From Cyanobium sp. Cruz CV13-4-11 (GTDB lineage: Bacteria > Cyanobacteriota > Cyanobacteriia > PCC-6307 > Cyanobiaceae), in assembly GCF_024346055.1 (NCBI RefSeq), contig NZ_JAGQCH010000001.1, positions 248,001-312,000 on the forward strand: a stretch of 64,000 nt of DNA. The letters run 5' to 3'. The translations under genes and the position numbers were made by a program. How positions within the stretch are numbered: position 1 is the first letter of the stretch; each line of letters begins with the position of its first letter. Shown in pieces: positions 34,422 to 45,127 of the stretch. The notes under the pieces were generated by a model, which saw nothing but the letters and a program-made list of their open reading frames with translations, searched no databases and had not been told where the DNA came from.

Positions 34422-35638
34422 AGGGAGCTCTGCTGGAAAAGCGCCCCACCTGGCTGCAGTTGCCCAGCCGCGAGCGGCTGCGGGACTGGCAGCGAACCCC
34501 GCGCTGGCGGGATTTGCCCCTGCTGGATCGCTGGTTGCTGCAGGAGCTTCTCGGCCCCCTGCTGTTCGGCATCGCCGCCTTCACCGCCGTCTCCCTGTCG
34601 GTGGGGGCCGTGTTCGAGCTGGTGCGACGGGTCGCGGAATCCGGCCTGCCGGTGCTGGCGGCGGTGAAGGTGCTGTTGCTGCGGCTGCCCTCCTTCCTGG
34701 TGCTCTCGTTTCCGATGGCCACCCTGATGGCCACCCTGCTGGCCTACAGCCGCCTGTCGGGGAGCAGCGAGCTGACCGCCCTGCGCAGCGTGGGCGTGAG
34801 CACACGGCGCATGGTGCTGCCGGCCATGGCCCTGGCCCTGGTGATGACCCTGCTCACCTTCGTGTTCAACGACGCGATCGTGCCCCGGGCGAACCTTGAG
34901 GCCACCAACAGCCTGGAGCGGGCCCTGGGCAAGGCCATCGCCACCGAGCAGAGCGACAACGCCCTCTACTCCCGCTTCAGCGACGCCAAGTTGCCGAATG
35001 GCGATTCGGTCAAAGTGCTGAGCCACATCTTTTTTGCCCGTAAGTTCATTAAGGGTGTGATGTTTGATGTGACATTGCTCGACTTCAGTCGTGAAGGGTA
35101 CCGCCAGATGCTGACGGCACTGATCGGCAAGTGGAATGAAGACAAGGGGATGTGGGAATTCACCAATGGCCGCATCACCAACATTGATGTGGCCAGCGGC
35201 ACCACCACTTCCGCCAGCTTCGATCGCTATCTCTACCCCTTCACCCGTGATCCGATCGAAGTGGCCCAGCTGCCCACCGATGCCAGCACCATGACCGTGG
35301 GCCAGGCGCTCACGGCTGAAAGGCTGCTGCTGGAAGCCAACAACACCAAGGAGGCGCGGCGGCTTCGCGTGCGCATCCAGGAGAAAATCGCCTTCCCGGC
35401 CATCTGTCTGGTGTTCGGGCTGATCGGCAGCAGCCTGGGGGTCCGCCCCAACTCGCGCACCAGCCGTAGCCAGGGTTTCGGCATCAGTGTGCTGCTGATT
35501 TTCGGCTACTACCTGATGTCCTTCATCTTCAGCTCCCTGGGCATCACCGGCACCCTGATGCCCTTCATAGCAGCCTGGTTGCCCGTGTTCATCGGTCTGG
35601 CCGGCGGTCTCTGGTTGCTGCGACAGGCCAGCCGCTGA
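34418..35638 (+). CDS. lptF: LptF/LptG-family permease (YjgP/YjgQ)
   Basis: A 406-residue inner-membrane permease with three N-terminal helices (about 45-70, 85-115, 130-150, PATALALV-type), a periplasmic domain and three C-terminal helices (about 325-400). [24 protein letters not shown] and [15 protein letters not shown] match the family. Cyanobacteria usually encode a single LptF/G-like protein in this operon, so F versus G cannot be set. The TTG start at 34418 overlaps the lptB stop. Confidence 0.9.
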   Translation: MKGALLEKRPTWLQLPSRERLRDWQRTPRWRDLPLLDRWLLQELLGPLLFGIAAFTAVSLSVGAVFELVRRVAESGLPVLAAVKVLLLRLPSFLVLSFPMATLMATLLAYSRLSGSSELTALRSVGVSTRRMVLPAMALALVMTLLTFVFNDAIVPRANLEATNSLERALGKAIATEQSDNALYSRFSDAKLPNGDSVKVLSHIFFARKFIKGVMFDVTLLDFSREGYRQMLTALIGKWNEDKGMWEFTNGRITNIDVASGTTTSASFDRYLYPFTRDPIEVAQLPTDASTMTVGQALTAERLLLEANNTKEARRLRVRIQEKIAFPAICLVFGLIGSSLGVRPNSRTSRSQGFGISVLLIFGYYLMSFIFSSLGITGTLMPFIAAWLPVFIGLAGGLWLLRQASR

Positions 35639-35690
35639 GGCCCCCGGCCGCCGGACGACACGGCAGAGTGGATCGGTTTCGCTGCGCTCC

Positions 35691-36605
35691 TTGGTGAACG
35701 ATCCGGTCATCGGTCTTGGTCTGGCGGCCTTCGCCCTGCTGCTGCTGGTCCTGCCCATCGCCTTCTGGTCCGTCAGCGGCGGCCACAGCAACCCGGTGGT
35801 GAGAATCCTGGTGGCCTCCGCCAACCTCTGCCTCACGGCCCAGCTGGTGTTGCGTTGGTGGGAATCGGGCCACTTCCCGATCAGCAACCTCTACGAATCG
35901 CTCTGTTTCCTGGCCTGGGCCTGCACCCTCACCCAGCTGCTGGTGGAGCGCAGCTGGCCCAACCCCCTGGTGGCGGCGGCGGCCACGCCGATGGGCCTGG
36001 GCTGCGTCGCCTTCGCCAGCTTCGCTCTGCCCGATCGCCTTCAGGAGGCCTCGCCCCTGGTGCCGGCGTTGCGCTCCAGCTGGCTGGTGATGCACGTCAG
36101 CGTGATCATGGTCAGCTATGCCGCCCTGCTGGTGGGCTCCCTGCTGTCGGTGGCCGTGCTGTTCGTCGACCGCAACCAGGATCTGGAGCTGCGCGGCAGC
36201 TCAATCGGCAGCGGTGGCTACCGCCAGGCCCAGCTGGCCAGCGACGGACCTGGTGCCATGGCCCTGAGCAGCAGCAGCTTCCGCATCAGCGAACAGCTCG
36301 ACAGCCTCAGCTACCGCACGATCACGGTGGGTTTTCTGCTGCTCTCCGTGGGCCTGGTGAGCGGAGCGGTCTGGGCAAATGAAGCCTGGGGCAGCTGGTG
36401 GAGCTGGGATCCCAAGGAAACCTGGGCCCTGATCTGCTGGCTGGTCTATGCCGCCTACCTGCACACCCGCCTGATCCGCGGCTGGCAGGGACGCCGTCCG
36501 GCGATCGTGGCCTCCGCTGGCCTGGTGGTGATCGCCGTCTGCTATATCGGCGTGAATCTGCTGGGCATCGGCCTGCACAGTTACGGCTGGTTCCTGGGTG
36601 ACTGA
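35691..36605 (+). CDS. ccsA: Cytochrome c biogenesis protein CcsA (Ycf5; also called CcsB/ResC)
   Basis: A 304-residue membrane protein of the System II cytochrome c maturation pathway, which carries heme across the membrane and presents it to apocytochromes. The tryptophan-rich heme motif [20 protein letters not shown] is intact, with the flanking His residues of the family (FLGD-end, [12 protein letters not shown]). About eight helices. The start is TTG 35691 or GTG 35694. Its stop overlaps the start of the following glycosyltransferase. The partner Ccs1 gene is not in the window. Confidence 0.95.
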   Translation: MVNDPVIGLGLAAFALLLLVLPIAFWSVSGGHSNPVVRILVASANLCLTAQLVLRWWESGHFPISNLYESLCFLAWACTLTQLLVERSWPNPLVAAAATPMGLGCVAFASFALPDRLQEASPLVPALRSSWLVMHVSVIMVSYAALLVGSLLSVAVLFVDRNQDLELRGSSIGSGGYRQAQLASDGPGAMALSSSSFRISEQLDSLSYRTITVGFLLLSVGLVSGAVWANEAWGSWWSWDPKETWALICWLVYAAYLHTRLIRGWQGRRPAIVASAGLVVIAVCYIGVNLLGIGLHSYGWFLGD

Positions 36606-38163
36606 AACGGGGCCTGCCTGGCGTTGGGCGTTTCCGGAACCGCGGTTCCGGATCCCCCTGGTCCTCCTGGCAGGGCTGGCCTTGAGGTTGGCAATCTCCG
36701 CCATCCTGCCGCCGGGCTACGACGAGGCCTACTACACGTTCTACGGCCAGCATCCGGCCCTGAGCTACTTCGACCATCCCGCCGCGGTGGGGCTCTGGGC
36801 CTGGGCAGGCCAGCGCTTGGGGGGATCGGTCCTCGCCCTGAGGATCCCCTCCCTGCTGAGCTACACCCTCGCCCTCGCCCTGCTGGCCGAGGCGACGAAG
36901 CGGTGGTTCGGCCAGCGGGCTGCTCTGCTGGCTGCCCTGCTGGGCAGCTTCTGTCCACTCCTGCTGCTTTGCGGAGGCGTGCTGCTGCTGCCGGACAGTC
37001 CCCTGCTGCTGGCCCTGGCCGTCCTGCTCTGGTGGTTATCCCGGCACCCGAAGGTGATTCCCGGCACGCCGGGGGAGGCCATCGGCCTTGGCTTGATTCT
37101 GGGCCTTGTCACCCTGGGGAAGTACCACGCCTTTCTGGTGCTGCTCTCGCTGCTGGGATGGTGCCTTGGATCTGCCCATCGGCAGGCCCTGTACCGCAGC
37201 CCCTGGCCCGCCTTGGGGTGGCTGGTCTGGCTGATCGTGTCGGCGCCTCTGTGGCTCTGGAACATGAACCATGGCTGGGTCTCCTTTCTGTTCCAGGGAG
37301 GCCGGACCGATGCCGGGCTCGGTTATGCGCTGGCCGCCCCTCCCTTGTTTCTGCTCTCCCAGCTGGTGCTGCTGTTCCCGACGCTCGGCATCGTTCTGCT
37401 GCTGGCTCTGTTGCCCCGATCAGGCCGGGACCGGGCCGTCGCGGCCAGGCAGCTGCTGCGCTGGCTGGTGCTTCCGCAGCTGGTGGTGTTCGTGGCCCTT
37501 ACCGGACGGATGCATGTGCTCGCCAGCTGGCTGGTGCCGGCCTGGTGGCTGCTGCTGCCCCTGGCCGCTGACTGGCTGGCCGGCGTGCAACGGCCCAGGC
37601 TGCGCCCCTGGATCGTTGCGGGCGGCTGGGGCACGGCCGTGGTGCTGCCGCCGTTGCTGCTGACCCTGGCGACCCAGGTGCGCTGGGGGGTGTTCGATCA
37701 TTGGTTGCCGGCCGGTCTGGACACGTCGACGCAGCTGATGCCGCCGGACAGCCTGCGCCGGGATCTGCAACGCCACCCTGACCTGTGGAAGGCCCTCCAG
37801 GAGGCCGAGCTCATTGCCGCCAATCGCTACGACCTGCCGGGTTTCCTGTCCCTTGCCCTGGGTCGCAGCCATGGGGTGGCTTTCACAACCTTCAACCCCG
37901 ATGCCAGGGGCTTTGCCTGGTGGCAGCCGGCCGACGGCTTCCGGGGCCGGAGCGGCGTGGTTTTCGGGCTTGAAGAGCCTGGCAAGCCTCTGGTTCCGGA
38001 CTCCTGGGTGCCCTGGATGGGGACCGTGGAGTCCCTGGGCAGCGTGGAGATCCTTCGCGCTGGGAGGCCGGCGCTGCGGCTGGCCTTTGCCCGCTTCGGA
38101 CCCCTTCCTTACCCGTTGCCTCGCTTCTACGGACCCAGAGCCCTGGCAGGCCCGTTGCCCTGA
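36598..38163 (+). CDS. GT-C glycosyltransferase (GT39/ArnT-like membrane protein)
   Basis: A 521-residue multi-pass protein (about ten or more helices). The first extracytoplasmic loop carries the GT-C acidic pair PPGYDEAYY and the [12 protein letters not shown] motif seen in the PMT/ArnT superfamily. It should transfer a polyprenyl-linked sugar to a protein or lipid acceptor on the periplasmic side. The donor and acceptor are unknown. GTG 36598 overlaps ccsA by 8 bases, so it is the end of the typA-to-ccsA run. It is convergent with rpe. Confidence 0.85.
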   Translation: MTETGPAWRWAFPEPRFRIPLVLLAGLALRLAISAILPPGYDEAYYTFYGQHPALSYFDHPAAVGLWAWAGQRLGGSVLALRIPSLLSYTLALALLAEATKRWFGQRAALLAALLGSFCPLLLLCGGVLLLPDSPLLLALAVLLWWLSRHPKVIPGTPGEAIGLGLILGLVTLGKYHAFLVLLSLLGWCLGSAHRQALYRSPWPALGWLVWLIVSAPLWLWNMNHGWVSFLFQGGRTDAGLGYALAAPPLFLLSQLVLLFPTLGIVLLLALLPRSGRDRAVAARQLLRWLVLPQLVVFVALTGRMHVLASWLVPAWWLLLPLAADWLAGVQRPRLRPWIVAGGWGTAVVLPPLLLTLATQVRWGVFDHWLPAGLDTSTQLMPPDSLRRDLQRHPDLWKALQEAELIAANRYDLPGFLSLALGRSHGVAFTTFNPDARGFAWWQPADGFRGRSGVVFGLEEPGKPLVPDSWVPWMGTVESLGSVEILRAGRPALRLAFARFGPLPYPLPRFYGPRALAGPLP

Positions 38164-38164
38164 G

Positions 38165-38197
38165 GGTCTGGGCCCGCCAACGGGGGTGGTTCAGACC
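38165..38197. terminator. Candidate hairpin between convergent glycosyltransferase and rpe
   Basis: GGTCTG (38165-38170) pairs with CAGACC (38192-38197), and an inner CCCG/CGGG sits between them. The outer helix overlaps the rpe stop codon. There is no T-run, so it is weak as an intrinsic terminator. Confidence 0.3.
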
Positions 38198-38874
38198 AGG
38201 GCAGGTTCGGGGCGGCGGCTGTTGCGGATGCCGGTGATGGCCTCGGCGTAGTCGGCGTGGCCGAAGACCCCCGAGCCGCTGACGATCGCGTTGGCACCCG
38301 CCTCGATCACCTGCCAGGCGTTGCTTCCTTTGACGCCGCCGTCCACTTCGATCCAGGGATCCAGGCCGCGCTCGTCACAGAGGCGACGCAGCTGGCGGAT
38401 CTTCTCCACCTGGGAGGGGATGAAGCTCTGGCCGCCGAAGCCGGGGTTGACGCTCATGATCAGCACCAGATCACAGAGCTCCAGGCAGTACTCGAGGGTG
38501 TCGAGAGGGGTGCTGGGGTTGAGCACGGCGCCAGCCATCTTGCCCAGGTCCTTGATCTGGCTCAGGTTGCGGTGCAGGTGGGGGCAGGCCTCAACCTGGA
38601 CGCTGATGATGTCGGCGCCGGCCTTGGCGAAATCAGCCACATACCGTTCGGGCTCGACGATCATCAGGTGCACGTCCAGGGGCTTGGTCGTCACCGGCCG
38701 CAGGGCCTCGACGATCAACGGCCCGATGGTGATGTTGGGCACGAAGCGGCCATCCATCACGTCCACATGGATCCAGTCGGCACCGGCGGCGTCCACGGCC
38801 CGCACGTCGTCACCGAGGCGGGAGAAGTCGGCCGAGAGGATCGACGGGGAGATCACCAGAGGCTTGGTGCTCAT
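38191..38874 (-). CDS. rpe: Ribulose-phosphate 3-epimerase
   Basis: A 227-residue (beta/alpha)8 enzyme interconverting ribulose 5-phosphate and xylulose 5-phosphate in the Calvin and oxidative pentose phosphate routes. The motifs [43 protein letters not shown] and [13 protein letters not shown] are intact, with the metal-binding His/Asp set. The ATG at 38874 is unambiguous. It is divergent from glpX. Confidence 0.98.
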   Translation of the reverse strand: MSTKPLVISPSILSADFSRLGDDVRAVDAAGADWIHVDVMDGRFVPNITIGPLIVEALRPVTTKPLDVHLMIVEPERYVADFAKAGADIISVQVEACPHLHRNLSQIKDLGKMAGAVLNPSTPLDTLEYCLELCDLVLIMSVNPGFGGQSFIPSQVEKIRQLRRLCDERGLDPWIEVDGGVKGSNAWQVIEAGANAIVSGSGVFGHADYAEAITGIRNSRRPEPALV

Positions 38875-38953
38875 GGACGGCCACCGCAGCGGAAGAATGA
38901 AGGGATTGTAAGGAGCGGCCCAGCGTGGGGCTCCCGGGGGGTCCCGGGCGCGC

Positions 38954-38962
38954 TGATACGAT
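38954..38962 (+). promoter_or_regulatory. Candidate extended -10 promoter for glpX
   Basis: TGATACGAT matches the extended -10 pattern TG-N-TACGAT. It lies about 115 bases upstream of the glpX start in the rpe-glpX divergent gap. No good -35 was found, so this is only a candidate. Confidence 0.3.
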
Positions 38963-39077
38963 GGCCCCGCTTCGATTCCGAGAGGCCTTGCAGCGGCTGG
39001 TTCTTTCCCCGCTTTGCCTGCGGTCCGCCTCCGGCGTGCCGGCCCCTCGTTGAGGCCCCTCCCCCCGCCGGACCGTT

Positions 39078-40082
39078 GTGGATCGCACTCTCATCCAGGA
39101 ACTGCTCGAAGTCGTCGAGCAGGCCGCCATCGCCTCTGCCCGCCTGACAGGGCTCGGCAAGAAGGACGAAGCTGATGCCGCTGCCGTGGAGGCGATGCGC
39201 ACCCGCATGGGCAGCATCGCCATGCAGGGCCGGATCGTCATCGGCGAGGGCGAGCGGGACGAGGCCCCCATGCTTTACATCGGTGAGGAAGTGGGAAGCG
39301 GCACCGGCCCCGGCGTCGATTTCGCCGTCGATCCCTGCGAAGGCACCAACCTCTGCGCCAATGCCCAGGACGGCTCGATGGCTGTGCTGGCCGCCAGCGA
39401 CCGCGGTGGCCTCTTCTACGCCCCCGACTTCTACATGAAGAAACTGGCGGCGCCGCCGGCCGCCAAGGGCAAGGTGGACATCCGCAAGAGCGCCACCGAG
39501 AACATCGCCATCCTGAGCGAGTGCCTCGGCATCCCCGCCAGCGACCTGGTGATCGTGGTGATGGACCGCGCCCGCCACAAGGGCCTGATCGCCGAGATCC
39601 GCGCCACCGGCGCCCGGGTCAAGCCGATCAGTGACGGCGACGTGCAGGCCGCCATCGCCTGCGGCTTCGCCGGCACCGGCACCCATTGCCTGATGGGCAT
39701 CGGCGCCGCCCCCGAGGGTGTGATCTCCGCCGCCGCCCTGCGCTGCCTCGGCGGCCACTTCCAGGGCCAGCTGGTGTACGACCCCGCCGTCGCCCAGACC
39801 AGCGAGTGGGCCGATTACACCAAGGAGGGCAACATCGCCCGCCTCAACGAGATGGGCATCACCGACGTCGACAAGGTGTACGAGGCCGAGGAGCTGGCCT
39901 CCGGTGAGAACGTGGTCTTCGCCGGCAGCGGCATCACCCCCGGCCTGCTGTTCAAGGGCGTCGTGTTCGAGGCCGACTGCACCCGCACCAGCAGCCTGAT
40001 CATCAGCTCCCTCGACCGCAGCGCCCGCTTCACCGATACGGTTCATATCAAGGAAGGCGCCAAGAGCATCGCCCTGCGCTGA
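39078..40082 (+). CDS. glpX: Class II fructose-1,6-/sedoheptulose-1,7-bisphosphatase (GlpX type)
   Basis: A 334-residue Calvin-cycle and gluconeogenic phosphatase; in cyanobacteria this class can act on both FBP and SBP. Metal-binding motifs are visible: [26 protein letters not shown], and the family segments [19 protein letters not shown] and [10 protein letters not shown]. The GTG start at 39078 ([17 protein letters not shown]) fits. It sits next to rpe and upstream of hemA by 34 bases. Confidence 0.97.
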   Translation: MDRTLIQELLEVVEQAAIASARLTGLGKKDEADAAAVEAMRTRMGSIAMQGRIVIGEGERDEAPMLYIGEEVGSGTGPGVDFAVDPCEGTNLCANAQDGSMAVLAASDRGGLFYAPDFYMKKLAAPPAAKGKVDIRKSATENIAILSECLGIPASDLVIVVMDRARHKGLIAEIRATGARVKPISDGDVQAAIACGFAGTGTHCLMGIGAAPEGVISAAALRCLGGHFQGQLVYDPAVAQTSEWADYTKEGNIARLNEMGITDVDKVYEAEELASGENVVFAGSGITPGLLFKGVVFEADCTRTSSLIISSLDRSARFTDTVHIKEGAKSIALR

Positions 40083-40116
40083 ATCCACCAGAGCCCGGAC
40101 CCCGGAGCCCGCCTCC

Positions 40117-41427
40117 ATGCACATCGCCGTCGTCGGTCTGAGCCATCGCACGGCTCCGGTGGAAATCCGCGAGCGCCTGAGCATCCCCGAGCAGACCATG
40201 GAGGACTCCCTCCAGCGTCTGCGGGCGGATGAGCAGGTGATTGAGGCCTCAATCCTGAGCACCTGCAACCGGCTGGAGATCTACACCCTCCTGCGCCATC
40301 CCGAACGGGGCATCAGCGCCGTCGGCGACTTCCTCAGCCAGCAGTCCGGGTTGGCGGTGGAGGAGCTGCGCCCCCATCTGTTCACTTACCACCACGAGGA
40401 GGCGGTGGGCCACCTGCTGCGGGTGGCCGCCGGCCTCGACAGCCTGGTGCTGGGGGAGGGTCAGATCCTCTCCCAGGTGAAGAAGATGGTGCGGCTGGGC
40501 CAGGAGCACCGTTCCGTGGGGCCGATCCTCAACCGCCTGCTCAACCAGGCCGTGAGCACCGGCAAGCGGGTCCGTACCGAAACCAACCTGGGCACCGGTG
40601 CGGTCTCGATCAGCTCCGCCGGCGTCGAGTTGGCCCAGCTCAAGGTGGGCCAGGCCCGCGGCCTGGACGAACTGGTCCCCCTGGACCAGGAACAGGTGGC
40701 GGTGGTGGGGGCCGGCCGCATGGCCCGGCTGCTGCTGCAGCACCTCCAGGCCAAGGGTTGCCGGGGTGTGGTGGTACTCAACCGCACCGTCTCCCGGGCT
40801 GAAGCCCTGGCGGCCGATTTCCCCACCCTGCCGGTGCAGTGCCGTCCCCTGGACGACCTCGACCACTGCCTGAGCACCTGCTCCCTGGTGTTCACCAGCA
40901 CGGGCGCCGAGGAGCCGATCATCACGGCCCGCCGGCTGGAGGGGCTGAATCGCCGCTCCAGTCTGATGCTCATCGATATCGGTGTGCCCCGCAACATCAG
41001 CGCGGATGCGGACGAGCTGCCGGGTGTCGACAGTTTCGATGTCGACGATCTCCAGGAGGTGGTGGCCCGCAACCAGGAGGCCCGCAGGGAGATGGCCGCT
41101 GAGGCCGAGGGGCTGCTGGCCGAGGAATCACGCCTGTTCCTGGAGTGGTGGGACGGCCTTGAGGCGGTTCCCCTGGTCAACCGCCTGCGCCTCCAGCTGG
41201 AGGACATCCGTGAACAGGAGCTTCAGAAGGCCCTGAGTCGGATGGGCCCCGACCTTTCCGCCAGGGAGAGGAAGGTGGTTGAAGCCCTCAGCAAGGGGAT
41301 CATCAACAAGATCCTGCACACCCCTGTCACCAAGCTGCGGGCGCCCCAGCCCCGCCAGCAGCGCCTGGCGTCGATGGGGGTGCTGCGGGATCTCTTTGAG
41401 CTTCATGACGACCCACCGGAGGCCTGA
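40117..41427 (+). CDS. hemA: Glutamyl-tRNA reductase
   Basis: A 436-residue NADPH enzyme that commits glutamyl-tRNA to 5-aminolevulinate, the entry to heme, chlorophyll and bilins. The catalytic Cys50 is in STCNRLEIY; other marks are LSHRTAPVEIRERL, LDSLVLGEGQILSQVKK and the NADPH fold VAVVGAGRMARLLLQHL. The C-terminal dimerisation helix ends LRDLFEL. It directly follows glpX. A weak CCGGG/CCCGG pair lies about 15-30 bases after the stop. Confidence 0.97.
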   Translation: MHIAVVGLSHRTAPVEIRERLSIPEQTMEDSLQRLRADEQVIEASILSTCNRLEIYTLLRHPERGISAVGDFLSQQSGLAVEELRPHLFTYHHEEAVGHLLRVAAGLDSLVLGEGQILSQVKKMVRLGQEHRSVGPILNRLLNQAVSTGKRVRTETNLGTGAVSISSAGVELAQLKVGQARGLDELVPLDQEQVAVVGAGRMARLLLQHLQAKGCRGVVVLNRTVSRAEALAADFPTLPVQCRPLDDLDHCLSTCSLVFTSTGAEEPIITARRLEGLNRRSSLMLIDIGVPRNISADADELPGVDSFDVDDLQEVVARNQEARREMAAEAEGLLAEESRLFLEWWDGLEAVPLVNRLRLQLEDIREQELQKALSRMGPDLSARERKVVEALSKGIINKILHTPVTKLRAPQPRQQRLASMGVLRDLFELHDDPPEA

Positions 41428-41565
41428 GCCCCCCGTCCCCGGGATCACCCGGCCCCAGCCCCATTCACCACTGCAACGGAACATGAACCGAGTTGCCGCC
41501 GCGCCTCGCTCCCCGTCACCACGCTCCAGTACGGTCTGCCCAGCCAAGGAACGAGGAGCGGGCTC

Positions 41566-42861
41566 ATGAAACGCGTTCTGGCCATCATTCTGGGAGGCGG
41601 GGCGGGAACGCGCCTCTACCCCCTCACCAAGATGCGGGCCAAGCCCGCCGTGCCCCTCGCGGGCAAGTACCGCCTGATCGATATTCCCATCAGCAACTGC
41701 ATCAACTCGGAGATCAACAAGATCTACGTGCTGACCCAGTTCAACAGCGCGTCGCTCAACCGTCACCTGACGATGAGCTACAACCTCTCCGCCGGTTTCG
41801 GCCAGGGGTTCGTGGAGGTGCTGGCCGCCCAGCAGACCCCCGACAGCCCCAGCTGGTTCGAAGGCACTGCCGATGCGGTGCGCAAGTACCAGTGGCTGTT
41901 CCAGGAGTGGGACGTCGACCACTACCTGATCCTTTCCGGTGACCAGCTCTACCGGATGGACTACAGCAAGTTCGTGCAGCACCACATCGATTGCGGCGCC
42001 GATCTGACCGTCGGTGCTCTGCCGGTGGATGGGGCCCAGGCCGAAGGCTTCGGCCTGATGCGGACCTCCTCCGACGGCCGCATCCTCGAGTTCAGCGAGA
42101 AGCCCAAGGGGGACGCCCTTGAGGCGATGCGGGTCAACACCGAGAGCCTGGGCCTCTCCGCCGAGGAGGCCGTCAAGCGGCCCTTCCTAGCGTCGATGGG
42201 GATTTACGTCTTCAACCGCAGCACCCTGTTCAACCTGCTGGCCAGCCATCCGGAGTCGACGGATTTCGGCAAGGAGATCATCCCCACCTCCCTGCGGGAA
42301 GGGGACCATCTGCAGACGTACCTGTTCGATGACTACTGGGAGGACATCGGCACGATCGGGGCGTTCTACGAGGCCAACCTGGCCCTCACGGATCAACCCA
42401 ACCCGGCCTTCTCCTTCTATGACGAGAAGTTCCCCATCTACACCCGGCCCCGCTACCTGCCCCCCAGCAAGCTGCAGGACGCCCAGGTCACCCAGTCGAT
42501 CATCGGTGAAGGTTCCCTGCTCAAGGCCTGCAGCATCCACCACTGTGTCCTGGGGGTTCGCTCCCGCGTCGAAGACGAGGTGGTGCTCCAGGACACCCTG
42601 GTGATGGGGGCCGACTTCTTCGAGTCCTCGGAGGAGCGGCTGGTGCTGCACGAGCGGGGCGGCACACCGATCGGGGTGGGCCGGGGGACGACGGTGAAAG
42701 GCGCCATCCTCGACAAGAACGTGCGCATCGGCCGTGACGTCACCATCGTCAACAAGGACCGGGTGGAGGAGGCCGATCGGCCGGAGCTCAACTTCTACAT
42801 CCGCAACGGCATCGTCGTGGTGGTGAAAAACGGCACGATCGCCGACGGCACGGTCATCTGA
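41566..42861 (+). CDS. glgC: Glucose-1-phosphate adenylyltransferase (ADP-glucose pyrophosphorylase)
   Basis: A 431-residue enzyme making ADP-glucose for glycogen; cyanobacterial forms are allosterically activated by 3-phosphoglycerate and inhibited by phosphate. The N-terminal [13 protein letters not shown] motif, [27 protein letters not shown] and the C-terminal left-handed helix region ([11 protein letters not shown]) are present. A clear purine-rich RBS (AAGGAACGAGGAG) precedes the ATG. Full length. Confidence 0.98.
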   Translation: MKRVLAIILGGGAGTRLYPLTKMRAKPAVPLAGKYRLIDIPISNCINSEINKIYVLTQFNSASLNRHLTMSYNLSAGFGQGFVEVLAAQQTPDSPSWFEGTADAVRKYQWLFQEWDVDHYLILSGDQLYRMDYSKFVQHHIDCGADLTVGALPVDGAQAEGFGLMRTSSDGRILEFSEKPKGDALEAMRVNTESLGLSAEEAVKRPFLASMGIYVFNRSTLFNLLASHPESTDFGKEIIPTSLREGDHLQTYLFDDYWEDIGTIGAFYEANLALTDQPNPAFSFYDEKFPIYTRPRYLPPSKLQDAQVTQSIIGEGSLLKACSIHHCVLGVRSRVEDEVVLQDTLVMGADFFESSEERLVLHERGGTPIGVGRGTTVKGAILDKNVRIGRDVTIVNKDRVEEADRPELNFYIRNGIVVVVKNGTIADGTVI

Positions 42862-42871
42862 CGCTCGCTTC

Positions 42872-42911
42872 GGGGGGAGGGCTGGGCCAGCAGTTGCTGA
42901 CATCCCTCCCC
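42872..42911 (+). terminator. Inverted repeat after glgC
   Basis: GGGGAGGG (42874-42881) pairs with CCCTCCCC (42904-42911), enclosing a CAGCA/TGCTG hairpin (42888-42899). The nested structure would be very stable and lies just 13 bases after the glgC stop. It lacks a T-run, so it may be a pause/stabiliser or a gene-end block rather than a classic terminator. Confidence 0.45.
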
Positions 42912-42973
42912 AGGAGACCGACGAGCCGCCGAACGCTGGCCACACTGCCAACGAATCAAGGAACCTCGGTCCT

Positions 42974-44392
42974 ATGGGCAAGGCGCATTTCGGACTCATC
43001 GGCCTTGGCGTGATGGGTGAGAATCTGGTCCTCAACGCAGAGCGAAACGGGTTTTCGAGCGTCGTCTACAACCGGACCTACGCCAAGACCGAGGACTTCC
43101 TGGCCGGTCGCGGTGCCGGCAAGGACATCGTCGGCGCCGCCACCCTGGAGGAGTTCGTGGCGGCGCTGGAGCGCCCCCGCCGCATCCTGATGATGGTGAA
43201 GGCGGGCGCTCCGGTCGACGCCACCATCGCCAGCATCTCGCCCCTGCTCGAGGAAGGTGATCTGCTGATCGACGGCGGCAACTCCCTCTACACCGACACC
43301 GAGCGGCGGGCGGCTGAGCTGGAGAGCAAGAGCTTCGGCTACATCGGCATGGGCGTCTCGGGGGGCGCCAAGGGGGCCCTGGAGGGGCCGAGCATGATGC
43401 CCGGCGGCACCAAGGCGGCCTACGACGCCATCGAAAGCCTGGTGACGAAGATGGCCGCCCAGGTGGAGGACGGCCCCTGCGTCACCTACATCGGCCCAGG
43501 CGGCGCCGGCCACTTCGTCAAGACCGTCCACAACGGCATCGAATACGGCATCGAGCAGATCCTGGCCGAGGCCTACGACCTGATGAAGCGCATCGGCGGC
43601 CTCGATGGCGATGCCATGGCCGACGTGCTGGGGGGCTGGAACCAGACCGAAGAGCTCGCCTCCTTCCTGGTCGAGATCACTGAGGTGTGCCTGCGCACCA
43701 AGGATCCCGAAAGCGGTGGTGATCTGGTGGAGCTGATCGTCGATGCCGCCGGCCAGAAGGGCACCGGCCTGTGGACCGTGGTCAGCGCCCTGGAGATGGG
43801 CGTGCCCGTGCCCACCATCTACGCCGCCCTCAACGCCCGGGTGCTGAGCTCCCTGCGCAGCGAGCGCCTGGCGGCCGAACCGGTGCTGCATGGGCCTGCC
43901 CCCCACAGCTTCCCCCTGGGCGAGCCGGCCACCGGCATGGCACCGCTGCGGGATGCCTGCATCTTGGCCTGCATCGCCAGCTACGGCCAGGGCATGGCCC
44001 TGCTGCAGGAGGCCTCGAAACTGCACGACTACAGCCTCGACTTCTCGGCCATCGGCCAGATCTGGAAGGGGGGTTGCATCATCCGGGCCCGGCTCCTGCA
44101 ACGCATCCAGGACGCCTATGGCGCCAATCCGTCCCTGCCCAACCTGATGTTGGATCCCTGGTTCGCCGCCCAGGTCAACCAGCGCCTGGGCGGCCTGCGC
44201 CAGGTGGTGGCCGGGGCGGCCCTGGCCGGCATTCCCGTGCCTTGCCTCAGCAGCACCCTCGACTACATCGACAGCTACCGCAGCGGCCGTCTGCCCCAGA
44301 ACCTGGTGCAGGCGATGCGGGACTGCTTCGGCTCCCATACTTATGAACGCACGGACCGCCCCGGCGCGTTCCATACCGAATGGCTCGATTGA
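42974..44392 (+). CDS. gnd: 6-Phosphogluconate dehydrogenase (decarboxylating)
   Basis: A 472-residue NADP+ enzyme giving ribulose 5-phosphate and CO2 in the oxidative pentose phosphate pathway. The N-terminal fold is FGLIGLGVMGENLVLNAERNG; the substrate motif is GGAGHFVKTVHNGIEYG; the C-terminal dimer arm ends RPGAFHTEWLD. Its substrate is made by Pgl, encoded directly downstream with a short overlap. Confidence 0.98.
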   Translation: MGKAHFGLIGLGVMGENLVLNAERNGFSSVVYNRTYAKTEDFLAGRGAGKDIVGAATLEEFVAALERPRRILMMVKAGAPVDATIASISPLLEEGDLLIDGGNSLYTDTERRAAELESKSFGYIGMGVSGGAKGALEGPSMMPGGTKAAYDAIESLVTKMAAQVEDGPCVTYIGPGGAGHFVKTVHNGIEYGIEQILAEAYDLMKRIGGLDGDAMADVLGGWNQTEELASFLVEITEVCLRTKDPESGGDLVELIVDAAGQKGTGLWTVVSALEMGVPVPTIYAALNARVLSSLRSERLAAEPVLHGPAPHSFPLGEPATGMAPLRDACILACIASYGQGMALLQEASKLHDYSLDFSAIGQIWKGGCIIRARLLQRIQDAYGANPSLPNLMLDPWFAAQVNQRLGGLRQVVAGAALAGIPVPCLSSTLDYIDSYRSGRLPQNLVQAMRDCFGSHTYERTDRPGAFHTEWLD

Positions 44393-45120
44393 CCGAACCC
44401 AGCACCCGCTATCACCTGATCGTCGCCGCCAGCCCCGAGGCGCTGGCCCGCCAGGCGGCCGAACAGATCGCCGCCGGCATCGACCTGGCCCTGGCCGAGC
44501 GGGACCGGGCCCAGATCGCCCTGGCAGGCGGCGAAACCCCCCGGGCGGCCTACGGGCGTCTGGGGGGCGAGCATCTGCCATGGGAGCGGGTCGATGTGCT
44601 CCTGGGGGATGAGCGCTGGGTGAGCGCCGACGACCCCTCCAGCAATGCCCGCATGCTGCGGGAGACGCTGCTGGCCCAGCCGCCCGCCAGCCGGGCCCGG
44701 TTCCATCCGGTGCCTACCGACCGCCCCAATCCGGAGGACAGTGCCGTGGCCTATGCCGCGGAGCTGGCGCTGATCTGCCCCGGCCTGCTGCCACGCTTCG
44801 ATGTGATCCTGCTGGGCCTCGGCGACGACGGCCATACGGCCTCCCTGTTTCCCGGCACGGCAGCCCCCGGAGTGAGCGACCGTGCCGTCACCATCGGCGA
44901 AGGCAAGGGGCTGCCCCGCATCACCCTCACCGCGCCGGTGCTTTCGGCCGCCCGCCGGGTGATCTTTCTGGTCAGCGGCGCCGGCAAACGCCAGGCGCTC
45001 GCCCGGCTGCTCGATCCGAATGAGCCCGCCGAGCGCACCCCCGCCCGGCTGGTGCGGCCGGCCTCCGAGGTGGTGATCCTTGCCGATGCCGCCGCCGCCG
45101 CGGGCCTCCCCCCCCGCTGA
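44380..45120 (+). CDS. pgl: 6-Phosphogluconolactonase
   Basis: A 246-residue lactonase of the oxidative pentose phosphate pathway, hydrolysing 6-phosphogluconolactone. The motifs LAGGETPRAAYGRL, VLLGDERWVSADDPSSN and LGLGDDGHTASLFPG are present. The ATG at 44380 overlaps gnd by 13 bases; a TTG at 44389 is an alternative. The gnd-pgl overlap couples the two pathway steps. Confidence 0.95.
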   Translation: MARLTEPSTRYHLIVAASPEALARQAAEQIAAGIDLALAERDRAQIALAGGETPRAAYGRLGGEHLPWERVDVLLGDERWVSADDPSSNARMLRETLLAQPPASRARFHPVPTDRPNPEDSAVAYAAELALICPGLLPRFDVILLGLGDDGHTASLFPGTAAPGVSDRAVTIGEGKGLPRITLTAPVLSAARRVIFLVSGAGKRQALARLLDPNEPAERTPARLVRPASEVVILADAAAAAGLPPR

Positions 45121-45127
45121 GGTGCCC

